From positions 679,024 through 743,023 of the forward strand of contig NZ_JACYXM010000002.1 in assembly GCF_014843005.1 (NCBI RefSeq): DNA of 64,000 bases, given 5' to 3'. This document shows, in pieces, positions 46,313 through 53,896 of the stretch; within the stretch, counting starts at the first letter, position 1; every line of letters starts with the position of its first letter. Below the pieces are notes generated by a model that did no database searches, was not told the origin of the DNA, and saw nothing but the letters and a program-made list of their open reading frames with translations. A program made the position numbers and the translations under genes. This DNA comes from Rhodanobacter sp. DHG33. GTDB lineage: Bacteria; Pseudomonadota; Gammaproteobacteria; Xanthomonadales; Rhodanobacteraceae.

Positions 46313-46882
46313 TCACGGGCAGGTTCCGGCGAACACTCGGTTTTCTATGGTTTGCTCGGGCCAGCGCTGTGCTGCCTGCCGGATCTTTGCGATGTCGTAA
46401 CCCATGCTCTTCGCTCGACCCAGCATGGCATGGTAATCGGCATCGGACACTCGTGGTGTGCGTGCCATGTACCAGAGATAGTCACGTGCGTCGCGCACCA
46501 CCAGCACCTGGTCGTAGTCCGGTTTCAACCAGCCAATCAGGTACTGAGTGCTCAGGAACGCGAAGAAGCGAACGCGCCATTCGCCGTTGCCACTGCCTTT
46601 GACCACGCTAGCGGTCGAGTGGAGCAGCTTCACCGGTGCGTCGAAGTTGTCGGGCCGCTGGCGGAACCAGGTGCAGATCGTGCCGTCCGCATTGCGACTG
46701 TAAGTCTCGACCGGGTTATGGCCGCCTCGCTCGAAGCGGGTAGGAATGGAAGCAATCACGTACCAGCGACCCATGTAGCGAGACAGATCCACGCCCTGCA
46801 CCGGCGGGATGGGATCGGCCGTCTTTGCGCAGGCGACCAGCGACAACATGCCCAGCACGGCCAGGGTGATCATGATTCGCAT
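46313..46882 (-). CDS. blc: Outer-membrane lipoprotein lipocalin (Blc-like)
   Basis: A 189-residue precursor with a lipobox SLVAC (Cys18) after a hydrophobic leader, so it is lipid-anchored. The lipocalin core is clear: DLSRYMGRWYVIASIPTRFER, FLSTQYLIGWLKPDYDQ and RDYLWYMARTP. It is a paralog of the lipocalin that closes the CFA operon. A sigma-E-type promoter lies 55 bases upstream, inside the gap after the photolyase gene. Bacterial Blc binds lysophospholipids; a role in clearing damaged or modified lipids fits the locus. Confidence 0.9.
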   Translation of the reverse strand: MRIMITLAVLGMLSLVACAKTADPIPPVQGVDLSRYMGRWYVIASIPTRFERGGHNPVETYSRNADGTICTWFRQRPDNFDAPVKLLHSTASVVKGSGNGEWRVRFFAFLSTQYLIGWLKPDYDQVLVVRDARDYLWYMARTPRVSDADYHAMLGRAKSMGYDIAKIRQAAQRWPEQTIENRVFAGTCP

Positions 46883-46936
46883 GCATTTCACGACGGGCAC
46901 CCGGCAATGGCACGGCAGGATCAGCCGCTTTTCGGA

Positions 46937-46965
46937 CATACGAAAAAGGCGCGTGATTGGATGCT
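46937..46965 (-). promoter_or_regulatory. Sigma-E/ChrR-type promoter of the second lipocalin gene
   Basis: On the minus strand, AGCATC (46965-46960), 17 bases, CGTATG (46942-46937). It is the third copy of the pattern seen twice between the desaturase and sigma genes. Confidence 0.65.
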
Positions 46966-46982
46966 GAGCCACAGATGTACGG

Positions 46983-48425
46983 TCAGCGGGGTGACAGCGC
47001 CTGCCATTGACGCAACGCCGCCTCCCGCGTGGCGCCAATATCCACCATCGGCAAGGGATAACCGCAGGCGGAAAGGGCTCCCGGATCACGCCACGGCTCA
47101 TGCAGCAGCTTGGCGGGCAGTTGGGCAAGCTCGGGCAGCCAGCGTTTCAGGTAGCTGGCCTCGGGATCGAACTTCGCCGCCTGGGTATAGGGATTGAATA
47201 CGCGGAAATAGGGCGCGGCATCGGCGCCGCAGCCGGCGACCCATTGCCAGCCCAGCGTGTTGTTGGCGAGGTCCGCATCCACCAGCGTGTCCCAGAACCA
47301 GCGCGCGCCGTGGTGCCAATGCATGCGCAGGTTCTTGGTGAGGAAGCTCGCCGCGATCATGCGCACGCGGTTGTGCATCCAGCCGGTATGCCAAAGCTCG
47401 CGCATGCCGGCATCCACAAGGGGAATGCCGGTGCGTCCTTGTTGCCAACGGCGCAGGAATGCAGGGTTATCGTCCGCCCAATGGAAAGCGTCGAAGCGCG
47501 AATTGAAATTTTCCGTCGGCGTCTTCGGGAAGTGGTAGAGCAGATGATGGGCGAACTCGCGCCAGCCCAACTCGCGCAGGTACGGCTCAAGATCGGGGCG
47601 ACGGCGTGCATCCATGCGTCCGGCGCAGGCCTGCAAGGCATACAGAATCTGGCGCGGGGTGATTTCACCGAAATGCAGGTGGGGTGAAAGGCGCGACGTG
47701 CCGTGACGTGCCGGAAGGTCGCGGCCGCCCGCATAGTCGGCTAGGGCATCGTCAGCGAATACGTCCAGCAATTCCAGCGCGCCGGCTTCGCCGGGTTGCC
47801 AGTGCTCGGCCAGTCCGGCGGACCATGGAATGCGCGGTAGTAGCTCCAGCGTATCTAGGGGAAGGCTACCGGGCAATTGCATCCAATCGCGGGCATGTGC
47901 CTCTGGCAACGGCGCCTCGGTCGGTAGTTGCGTACGCAGCTTGCGCCAGAACGGCGTGAACACGCGGTAAGGCTGCCCCTCCATGGTGGCCAGCTGCCAG
48001 GGCTCGCACCACAGATTGCCGGGCACGCTATGGACCGTGATGCCTTCTCCGCGTAGCGCCAGCTTGAGCGCGGTGTCGTGCGCGATGGCAGTGGGCTCGT
48101 ACCGACGGCTCCAGTACACCGTGCGCGCTCCGCTTGTCGCGATCAGCGCACGCAGCATGGGCAGGCAGTCGCCCTGAGCGATATGCAGTACGGCCTGTTG
48201 CGCCGCGAGGCGTCGTTGCAGGGCTTCGAGCGAGTGGTGCAGCCACCAGCGGCTGGCGCCACCTGGCGACCATGGTGCTTCCTCGTGCGACGAGTGCAGA
48301 TATAAGGGAAGAACGCATTCGTGCTCGGCGCATGCCGCGGCGAGTGCTGGATGATCGGTCAGGCGCAGGTCGCGGCGGAACAATACAAGCGCGGTGTCAT
48401 GGTTGGTGGGGAATGATTTGGTCAA
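46983..48425 (-). CDS. phrB: Deoxyribodipyrimidine photolyase
   Basis: A 480-residue light-driven DNA repair enzyme that reverses cyclobutane pyrimidine dimers with FADH-. The N-terminal photolyase domain (ALVLFRRDLRLTDHPALAAA) and the FAD domain (RLSPHLHFGEITPRQI, LGWREFAHHLLYHFP, then MRELWHTGWMHNRVRMIAASF and NNTLGWQWVAG) are complete. The start is TTG 48425 (product MTKSFPTNHD); no in-frame ATG or GTG fits. Photolyase is a classic member of the ChrR regulon in Rhodobacter, but I did not find the nGCATC-N17-CGTAT pattern directly upstream here. Confidence 0.94.
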   Translation of the reverse strand: MTKSFPTNHDTALVLFRRDLRLTDHPALAAACAEHECVLPLYLHSSHEEAPWSPGGASRWWLHHSLEALQRRLAAQQAVLHIAQGDCLPMLRALIATSGARTVYWSRRYEPTAIAHDTALKLALRGEGITVHSVPGNLWCEPWQLATMEGQPYRVFTPFWRKLRTQLPTEAPLPEAHARDWMQLPGSLPLDTLELLPRIPWSAGLAEHWQPGEAGALELLDVFADDALADYAGGRDLPARHGTSRLSPHLHFGEITPRQILYALQACAGRMDARRRPDLEPYLRELGWREFAHHLLYHFPKTPTENFNSRFDAFHWADDNPAFLRRWQQGRTGIPLVDAGMRELWHTGWMHNRVRMIAASFLTKNLRMHWHHGARWFWDTLVDADLANNTLGWQWVAGCGADAAPYFRVFNPYTQAAKFDPEASYLKRWLPELAQLPAKLLHEPWRDPGALSACGYPLPMVDIGATREAALRQWQALSPR

Positions 48426-48441
48426 CGCTGTCGCCGCCTTT

Positions 48442-48474
48442 CACCAAGCGTGAACTTTACCTTGAAGCTTGGTG
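48442..48474. promoter_or_regulatory. Inverted repeat upstream of the photolyase gene
   Basis: CACCAAGC (48442-48449) and GCTTGGTG (48467-48474) frame a 17-base centre just upstream of the photolyase start codon. It could be an operator or an mRNA leader hairpin. Confidence 0.4.
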
Positions 48475-48475
48475 T

Positions 48476-48504
48476 GATTAGGTCAAGTTATCGAGAGTAG
48501 GGCG
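48476..48504 (+). repeat. Dispersed motif copy (d)
   Basis: GATTAGGTCAAGTTATCGAG followed by AGTAGGGCG. It lies in the 512-base gap between photolyase and the next gene; the rest of that gap shows only short unconvincing frames. Confidence 0.65.
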
Positions 48505-48937
48505 GATGCGCCAAAAATGGATCCGTAAGCTGGAAATGGATGATCTACGGCTGCAAGAAGTGTCAGTTTGGAAATAGCTCGACACGCGTTTCGCGCGGTA
48601 CATCCAAAATACGCCGACGCGACGACTCAGTATCAAAACGTGATAGCCAGCACACTCGGCCGCTCTCATCCGTTCACCGTCATTCTTCTGCTCTCCCGCA
48701 TGCCGAAAACGCGCATACCGGCCTCTAGATGCGGTGATACGTTACGCCGCACATGAGACGAGCCGAGTGGACTCGGCCCGTCGGTCATGGGTTGGACTGA
48801 CAGGGGGAAATATGGGCACTCGCTGCTTGAAGGCGGGGCGTTCGGTCACGCTTACCACGCGACGACATGTGCGTGACATAGCGACTCGTGATTCTCGGCC
48901 AATCTGTGTCTTCCATTCTCGATAGGCGGCCTCGCCC

Positions 48938-49897
48938 ATGCCATCGAGGGATCGGAAGCTGGCTACTGTCGGATTGCTGCTGCGGGACGACCTGTTGCTC
49001 CATTCGCTTGTCCAGGTCATCCGGACCAAGACCGAGGACGAGTGGGCATTCCACAACGGGTTCGAGGCGGACGTCATCCTGTGTAACCCGGACTCGAGCC
49101 TGTCAGGTGTTGCCCTGCGGCGCGCCGGACGGTCGGTCTGCGTTTCCGTGGTACACGACGGCCAGGAACCGTTGCCTGGTACGAAAGCCCTTCGTGCGCC
49201 GATCAAGAGTGTCGAACTCATCGCTCTGCTCAACGCAGCGCCCTATCTGGTCGGGCGAGACCGCGGAAGTCCCTTGGATTCCGTGGAGACACACGATGGA
49301 AAGGATATCGTCGATTCGTTGCTTGAATTGATGCGGGCGAAATCGCCAGACCTCCACGCCATCGAATCCGATGCCGGAACGCTGTTCGTCACACCCGCTT
49401 CGCGTAGCCTGAGCGCTGCGGCTCCGCTTGCCGAGGCGGATATCCTGCCGTGGCTAGGAGTGGGCCGGGTGCGCATACGCCGCATAGATAGGCAGTCTGT
49501 GCCGCACGCTGAAAGCCATAGCCTCGACAAACTGCTGTGGATGGTTGGATTAACGCGGACCGAAGGCCAGTTGCTTCCTGGCGTACCCGAAGGAACGAAA
49601 CTCAAGCTCAAGCGCTGGCCAGATTTTGGCAAGCTCGCGCACGAGACATTTCATTTCCGCATGGCGGCTCTGCTTGCCCGTGGCGGGCATACGGTAGAAC
49701 AACTTGCCGCGGCGTCGAGCCGCCCGGTCGTCGAGGCGCGCGCCTTCGTCAATGCATGCGCGATGTGTGACCTGTTGCGTGTCGACATGCCGGTCGCGGC
49801 CGGCGTACCGGCACCGCTGGCCGAAGCGCCACGCGACCGCCGCCATTATTCGTCGATCCTCAAGACGATCCGTTCCGCCTTGGGGTTGCGAGCCTGA
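48938..49897 (+). CDS. Unknown protein of the GTPase/roadblock cluster
   Basis: A 319-residue cytosolic protein. The first 95 residues (ATVGLLLRDDLLLHSLVQVI, then FEADVILCNPDSS) have the alternating strand/helix pattern of a receiver-like domain but lack clear phosphorylation residues. The C-terminal third (FHFRMAALLARGGHTVEQLA, then VVEARAFVNACAMCDLL) looks like a winged-helix-type segment. No known family name can be given. It is followed after 5 bases by the GTPase gene, so it is probably an adaptor or output protein for that switch. Confidence 0.75.
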   Translation: MPSRDRKLATVGLLLRDDLLLHSLVQVIRTKTEDEWAFHNGFEADVILCNPDSSLSGVALRRAGRSVCVSVVHDGQEPLPGTKALRAPIKSVELIALLNAAPYLVGRDRGSPLDSVETHDGKDIVDSLLELMRAKSPDLHAIESDAGTLFVTPASRSLSAAAPLAEADILPWLGVGRVRIRRIDRQSVPHAESHSLDKLLWMVGLTRTEGQLLPGVPEGTKLKLKRWPDFGKLAHETFHFRMAALLARGGHTVEQLAAASSRPVVEARAFVNACAMCDLLRVDMPVAAGVPAPLAEAPRDRRHYSSILKTIRSALGLRA

Positions 49898-49902
49898 CCG
49901 CC

Positions 49903-50469
49903 ATGCAGCCACGCGAATACAAGCTCCTCTTTACCGGCAGCATGGGCGTAGGCAAGACCACGGCCATAGCCGCGGTCAGCGAGATCGCCCCCTGCAGCAC
50001 CGACGTGGCGAACAACGACCGCGAAGGGCATGCCAAGGCAACGACCACGGCGGCGCTCGACTACGGCGAAGTATTTCTCGAAAACGGCGACCGGCTGCGT
50101 CTATATGGCACGCCGGGCCAGACACGTTTCGACTTCATGTGGAAGATCCTGGGGCAGGGAGCCCTTGGCGTGATCATCCTCGTGGACAACAGCCGGCCCG
50201 ACCCGCTCGCGGACCTACGCGACTACGCGCGTGCGTTTGGCGACCTGCTCGCTGCCTCGCGCGCCGTCGTAGGCATTGGGCGCACCGAAAGCCATTCCAC
50301 GCCCGGCATCGACGATTACCACGCGGCGATGGACGAGCTTGGCTACGCGGCACCGATCCTGTCCGTCGACGTGCGCAGGCGCAATGACGTGCTGATGCTG
50401 CTCGACATTCTGTTCCATCAGATCGAAGCAGCTGAGACGACGCAGGCCGTCAACATGGAATTGTCATGA
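49903..50469 (+). CDS. Small Ras-like GTPase (MglA/Arf-like)
   Basis: A 188-residue GTP-binding protein. The P-loop GSMGVGKTT spans residues 12-20 (Lys18), the G3 region is YGTPGQTRFDF (TPGQ at 70-73), and the hydrophobic GVIILVDNSR strand follows. The G4 motif reads VVGIGRTE, not the usual NKxD, so guanine recognition may differ. Bacterial relatives work with roadblock proteins to control polarity, motility or signalling (MglA/MglB, conservon GTPases). The next gene, a roadblock protein, overlaps by 4 bases. Confidence 0.88.
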   Translation: MQPREYKLLFTGSMGVGKTTAIAAVSEIAPCSTDVANNDREGHAKATTTAALDYGEVFLENGDRLRLYGTPGQTRFDFMWKILGQGALGVIILVDNSRPDPLADLRDYARAFGDLLAASRAVVGIGRTESHSTPGIDDYHAAMDELGYAAPILSVDVRRRNDVLMLLDILFHQIEAAETTQAVNMELS

Positions 50470-50876
50470 ACGCTCAAGTCCCGGTCACGAGCCGCACCGA
50501 AGCGGCGATCTGTCACATGCACATCGACGCGCTGACTTCCATGCAGCCGGAAATCACTGGCGTGCTGATCTCTACGATCGATGGCTTCGAGATTGCCTCG
50601 AAGCTGCTGTCCGATCTGTCGGCAGCGAAACTTGCGGCGATGACCAGTTCGTTGCTGGCGTTGTCCGGAGCAATGTGCACGGAAACTGGTAGCGGTGCAT
50701 GCCGCGACCTGGTTATCGATGCCGACACGGGGCGCGTACTGTTGATGGAGCTGTCCTGCCGGAAGCAGGACCTGGTGCTTGCCGTGTTGTGCACGGACAA
50801 GGTCACGCTGGGCCAGGTGCTTTGGGCCGTGCGCGATTGCCGCGAGGCCTTGTCACGTCGCCTCAATGTGTTGTGA
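50466..50876 (+). CDS. Roadblock/LC7 domain protein (first)
   Basis: A 136-residue protein with the roadblock/LC7 pattern: ITGVLISTIDGFEIASKLLS, then AAMTSSLLALSGAMCTE and GRVLLMELSCRKQDLVLAVL. Such proteins form homodimers that act as GTPase-activating or scaffold partners of small GTPases. It overlaps the GTPase gene by 4 bases, so it is the likely direct partner (MglB-like role). ATG 50466 is fixed by the overlap. Confidence 0.87.
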   Translation: MNAQVPVTSRTEAAICHMHIDALTSMQPEITGVLISTIDGFEIASKLLSDLSAAKLAAMTSSLLALSGAMCTETGSGACRDLVIDADTGRVLLMELSCRKQDLVLAVLCTDKVTLGQVLWAVRDCREALSRRLNVL

Positions 50877-50954
50877 AACCGCGGGAATGGCGATGCATCC
50901 GCTTTTCCGTGCTGTCTTGTCGATGCCAATCCAGGAAAACAGTGGGGATACGAA

Positions 50955-51314
50955 ATGGCCAATTTGAATGATTCGATGAACGAACTGATGACGGTCGATG
51001 GCGCCCTCGCCACCTCTCTCGTCGACGGCAACAGCGGCATGATGCTGGCGCAGGCGGGCGGCGGTCTCGATCTCGAGGTTGCTGCGGCGGGCAACACGGA
51101 AGTGGTGCGCGCAAAGATGAAGACCATGAAAGCGCTCAACCTCAAGGACGAGATCGAGGACATCCTCATCACGCTCGGAAAGCATTACCACATCATTCGC
51201 CCGGTCGGGAGCAAGCCCGGCCTGTTCTTTTACGTGGTGCTCGACCGCGCCCGCTCCAATCTGGCGCTTGCCCGCCGTAAGGTGCTGGACGTGGAAGGTG
51301 CACTCACATTGTAA
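50955..51314 (+). CDS. Roadblock-like protein (second)
   Basis: A 119-residue protein. GALATSLVDGNSGMMLAQAG, a central acidic helix (LNLKDEIEDILITLGKHYHI) and FFYVVLDRARSNLALARRKV fit a divergent roadblock fold. It follows the first roadblock gene by 78 bases and ends the cluster before a strong terminator. Two roadblock proteins with one GTPase suggest a heteromeric regulator. Family call is less certain than for the first. Confidence 0.75.
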   Translation: MANLNDSMNELMTVDGALATSLVDGNSGMMLAQAGGGLDLEVAAAGNTEVVRAKMKTMKALNLKDEIEDILITLGKHYHIIRPVGSKPGLFFYVVLDRARSNLALARRKVLDVEGALTL

Positions 51315-51388
51315 GCGCACAGTTTCCAATCGATGGCCGTGCTTTCGGTGCTGTGTCATAGCACCAAAGTAAAGCAGCTCGATTGATC

Positions 51389-51421
51389 GACAAGGCCTCC
51401 GGTGATTCCGGAGGCCTTGTC
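51389..51421 (+). terminator. Strong intrinsic terminator of the roadblock cluster
   Basis: A perfect 14-bp stem, GACAAGGCCTCCGG (51389-51402) with 51408-51421, and a 5-base loop. The following bases (GTTATGG) contain only a short T-run. Confidence 0.8.
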
Positions 51422-51445
51422 GTTATGGGGAGAGAAGAGGTCTAG

Positions 51446-51593
51446 AAACTAAATTCCTAAGTTCCACGGTGATGTAACTCGCTCTTTTTATTGGTGCCGT
51501 GCAGTCTCATGTTGTGAATTTAGTCGACACACGTAATAACAAAATTCGCTATTTTTAGTGGGTGGTAACTAAAAGTCACTATATTTCTTGGGC
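51446..51593. other. AT-rich repeat region, likely left end of the Tn7-like element
   Basis: Between the terminator and the recombinase stop the DNA becomes AT-rich and carries four ACTAAA-type repeats: ACTAAATTCC (about 51449), ACTAAATTCAC on the minus strand (about 51526-51516), ACTAAAAATAGCG on the minus strand (about 51559-51547) and ACTAAAAGTCAC (about 51568). TGTTGTG at 51510 is a candidate terminal TGT. Tn7-type ends carry several transposase-binding repeats, so this is a plausible end. The cut site is not proven. Confidence 0.5.
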
Positions 51594-52811
51594 CTACTCC
51601 TCACCGCTCAGATCACGCCGTTTGGCTACCGCCCTTCGTAAGGAACGTGAATAAGCCTGACGCACGCGCCAACCGCAGAGGTTGATGGCAATTGCGTCGG
51701 AGTAGCCGGCCTGGACCATGTCGTGAAAGGCGCCGATAAGCGGTGATCTGCCAGTTAGGCGGAGATTGCCGAGGCCTGCCAGCTTGGCCGCTTTTCGAAG
51801 AACGTCGGTAACGTACCGATCTGTTAAATGCGGCCATGCCTCGCGCTCGCCGACTTCCTGGTCTGTCGAGATGTGTTCTGGCTCGCAGTCTGCGCGGTGT
51901 GGTAGCACGCGGTGGAAGATGAAAGGTGAGGGGCCGGCTTCAGCTCGCCAACGACCTAGGGCATCAAACGTCTCTTGTCGTATCGGCATGGAATGATGGC
52001 GGCCACGTCCGTCTTTCAGCCAATGTTTCACCTTTGGCAGCTTCGACCCTTTGGGTCTCGAGATATGCTCCCAACGAAGGGCCACTAGTGAATGCGGTCT
52101 GGCGAATAGATCGTAGGCAAGGTGAACCATTGCGACATCGCGAAGTTTGCGCCGTTGCTCGCTGCCATCTGATGGCGCCGGGCACCTGCGGCTGGGAGAC
52201 TTCATTGACAGAGCAGTGGCCAGCACTTTGGTGGCATTGAAACTGAGTCCCGAAGACGTGGAGGACGTGAAGGGCGAGGGAGGTGGGAGGTGATGCACCT
52301 TGTCGCGATAGATTTCCCCCTCTTCGGTCGCGAATGGCGAGGCAAACCGATGACGGTGCGAAACTTCCGAAAGCATCCACATGTGATGCTCAACTGTTGC
52401 CTTTGAGCGCCCCGCATCGATCAACATGTCCAGAAATGCTGCCGCATCCTGCGGTTCGCAGGGGAGCACCTGGGCATCCTTTAACAGGCAAAAAGCAATC
52501 CAGTTGAGCCAATCGGATGCTAAGCCGCGTCGACTGTTGATCGGACGCGCGGCAATAGCTGCTCGCATGGACTCGACCACCTTATCGGACACCCGCATCT
52601 GCCTTTTATTAAGAGCAAAGCGCAGGCGACGTCCTTCAGGAAGATCCAGCCAAAGTAGTGGCGGGTGTTCAACGCTATGTGCCAGGTCAGCCACCAAGGC
52701 GACATTGGGTTCGATGCAGCTGTGCAGCTTGTCGACAAGATAGGAGCGCTCAGCCTTAAAAGGCAACGGCGCTCCACGCGATGTGGTCGAATGCTTTTGC
52801 CGGGTCGCCAT
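51594..52811 (-). CDS. Cre-like tyrosine recombinase with altered catalytic residues
   Basis: A 405-residue protein. The C-terminal half aligns with phage P1 Cre: first catalytic Arg (Arg238) in ARPHSLVALRWEHISR, a beta-hairpin Lys region (261-266) and the tail GAFHDMVQAGYSDAIAIN, then CGW (Trp381). At the His-x-x-Arg box it reads RSPL (Arg355 for His, Leu358 for the second Arg). Tyr387 is near the expected nucleophile but 6, not 9, residues after Trp381. It may be inactive for cutting and serve as a DNA-binding factor. AGGA precedes ATG 52811. It is divergent from the tns genes. Confidence 0.75.
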   Translation of the reverse strand: MATRQKHSTTSRGAPLPFKAERSYLVDKLHSCIEPNVALVADLAHSVEHPPLLWLDLPEGRRLRFALNKRQMRVSDKVVESMRAAIAARPINSRRGLASDWLNWIAFCLLKDAQVLPCEPQDAAAFLDMLIDAGRSKATVEHHMWMLSEVSHRHRFASPFATEEGEIYRDKVHHLPPPSPFTSSTSSGLSFNATKVLATALSMKSPSRRCPAPSDGSEQRRKLRDVAMVHLAYDLFARPHSLVALRWEHISRPKGSKLPKVKHWLKDGRGRHHSMPIRQETFDALGRWRAEAGPSPFIFHRVLPHRADCEPEHISTDQEVGEREAWPHLTDRYVTDVLRKAAKLAGLGNLRLTGRSPLIGAFHDMVQAGYSDAIAINLCGWRVRQAYSRSLRRAVAKRRDLSGEE

Positions 52812-52829
52812 GTTCCTAGTTATCGAACA

Positions 52830-52849
52830 GGTTGCGCATGCTTGCAACC
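52830..52849. repeat. Small inverted repeat upstream of the recombinase gene
   Basis: GGTTGC and GCAACC frame an 8-base centre (GCATGCTT), a layout that recalls a recombinase site with an 8-base spacer but with shorter arms. It lies 19 bases upstream of the recombinase start, so an operator is equally possible. Confidence 0.3.
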
Positions 52850-53005
52850 GATCACGTGAATTTCACCGCCAACGTTGCGCTAGTCGATAGACTGGGGTTT
52901 TCGTGCACTTGTGATCCAGCCGTCTCCGAGCTGGCAGCTCCGCGTCCCTAGCCATCGCGGAGCTCACGCGTTCTCATGCATGCGTGTTTTTGATCGTGAA
53001 CTCAG

Positions 53006-53028
53006 GCGACAAATTATCGAGTAGGCGC
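53006..53028 (+). repeat. Weak dispersed motif copy (f)
   Basis: GGCGACAAATTATCGAG then TAGGCG resembles copies (a)-(e) (AAGTTATCGAG, then AGTAGGGCG) with several differences. It sits in the 392-base divergent region between the recombinase and tnsA-like genes. Confidence 0.35.
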
Positions 53029-53043
53029 AATGGCAAATAAATA

Positions 53044-53067
53044 GCCCGGGGCCAAAGGCGCCCGGGC
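53044..53067 (-). terminator. Hairpin with T-rich flank (minus strand)
   Basis: GCCCGGG (53044-53050) pairs with CCCGGGC (53061-53067), with further GCC/GGC pairs inside. On the minus strand it is followed by TATTTATTT, a good intrinsic terminator shape. It would insulate the recombinase promoter from antisense transcription. Confidence 0.55.
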
Positions 53068-53110
53068 TGCATGCTGGAAAACTCTGGCGGAGTTCCACGT
53101 GCGACCCTAA

Positions 53111-53130
53111 GACAGCATATTTATGCTGTC
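53111..53130. promoter_or_regulatory. Perfect palindrome upstream of the tns operon
   Basis: GACAGCATA and TATGCTGTC are exact inverted copies with TT between them, 74 bases before the tnsA-like start. It is a strong candidate operator for a dimeric regulator, possibly the recombinase-like protein. Confidence 0.55.
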
Positions 53131-53203
53131 AAGTGGCTTGTATTCCTTGGAGGGGAATGCGGCCGTGATGGGAATGCCTTGCGCCTTCTGGTGGAGGTGC
53201 AAC

Positions 53204-53896
53204 GTGACCACTGCAAAAGTACCGTCGCTCGTCACCAAACGACGGCGAAATCTACTTAAGCAACCCGCAGCGAAAAGTGACCCACGGAAAGAAAACCTGT
53301 GGGCGGTCCGCGCGTTCGACGGCACCAGGATCGTCCTGGCGAGTGACCTCGCGCTGGAACACTTTTTCTTCGCCGAAGGGGACCCGACGGTCGCCACCGT
53401 GCAGTATCCGACTGAGCAAGCGCCCGAGGCGCTTGAGTGTGATGGCGTCAATTTCGACGCACTTGTGACCTACCGCGATGGCAATAGGGAGTGCCGGCAT
53501 GTTCGAGCTAAACCATTAAACCTTTCATCGCCACGACATGCGGAGCGCTTGAAGTCCTACCAAACTGCGGCAACGCACCTTGGGGCCGCGTACGTCGAAG
53601 TCACCGTGTCAGAGCTAGACACGGCGAAGCAGCGAATACGCAATTGGGCGCGTCTGATAGCGGCATATCGAAGATGCTCCCATCGCCCGCTTGAAGTACT
53701 TGAAAAGCTCTTGGCAGCGCACCTCACGAGTGCAGGTGAAACAACGTTCCAAGAGGTGCTTACGTGGATCCCAGAGGAACCCAATGCGCTAAAAGTTGCT
53801 GCGATAGCGCGGCTGCTTCGGAGGCGTTTGATTGCCAGTGACCTTGACGAGGCGACCTTATCCCTGCACACCCGGCTCTGGATGGCGCTGTCATGA
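53204..53896 (+). CDS. tnsA: TnsA-like heteromeric transposase endonuclease subunit
   Basis: A 230-residue protein placed and patterned like TnsA, which makes the 5'-strand cuts in Tn7 transposition. Around the active site: Glu52 in ALEHFFF, Asp85 in NFDALVTY and Lys103 in RHVRAKPL. The usual Gln or Glu two residues before the Lys is Arg101 here, a departure from the family. GTG 53204 follows GGAGGTG closely and is chosen over ATG 53123, which lies inside a palindrome. The stop overlaps the next gene by 4 bases. Confidence 0.78.
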   Translation: MTTAKVPSLVTKRRRNLLKQPAAKSDPRKENLWAVRAFDGTRIVLASDLALEHFFFAEGDPTVATVQYPTEQAPEALECDGVNFDALVTYRDGNRECRHVRAKPLNLSSPRHAERLKSYQTAATHLGAAYVEVTVSELDTAKQRIRNWARLIAAYRRCSHRPLEVLEKLLAAHLTSAGETTFQEVLTWIPEEPNALKVAAIARLLRRRLIASDLDEATLSLHTRLWMALS

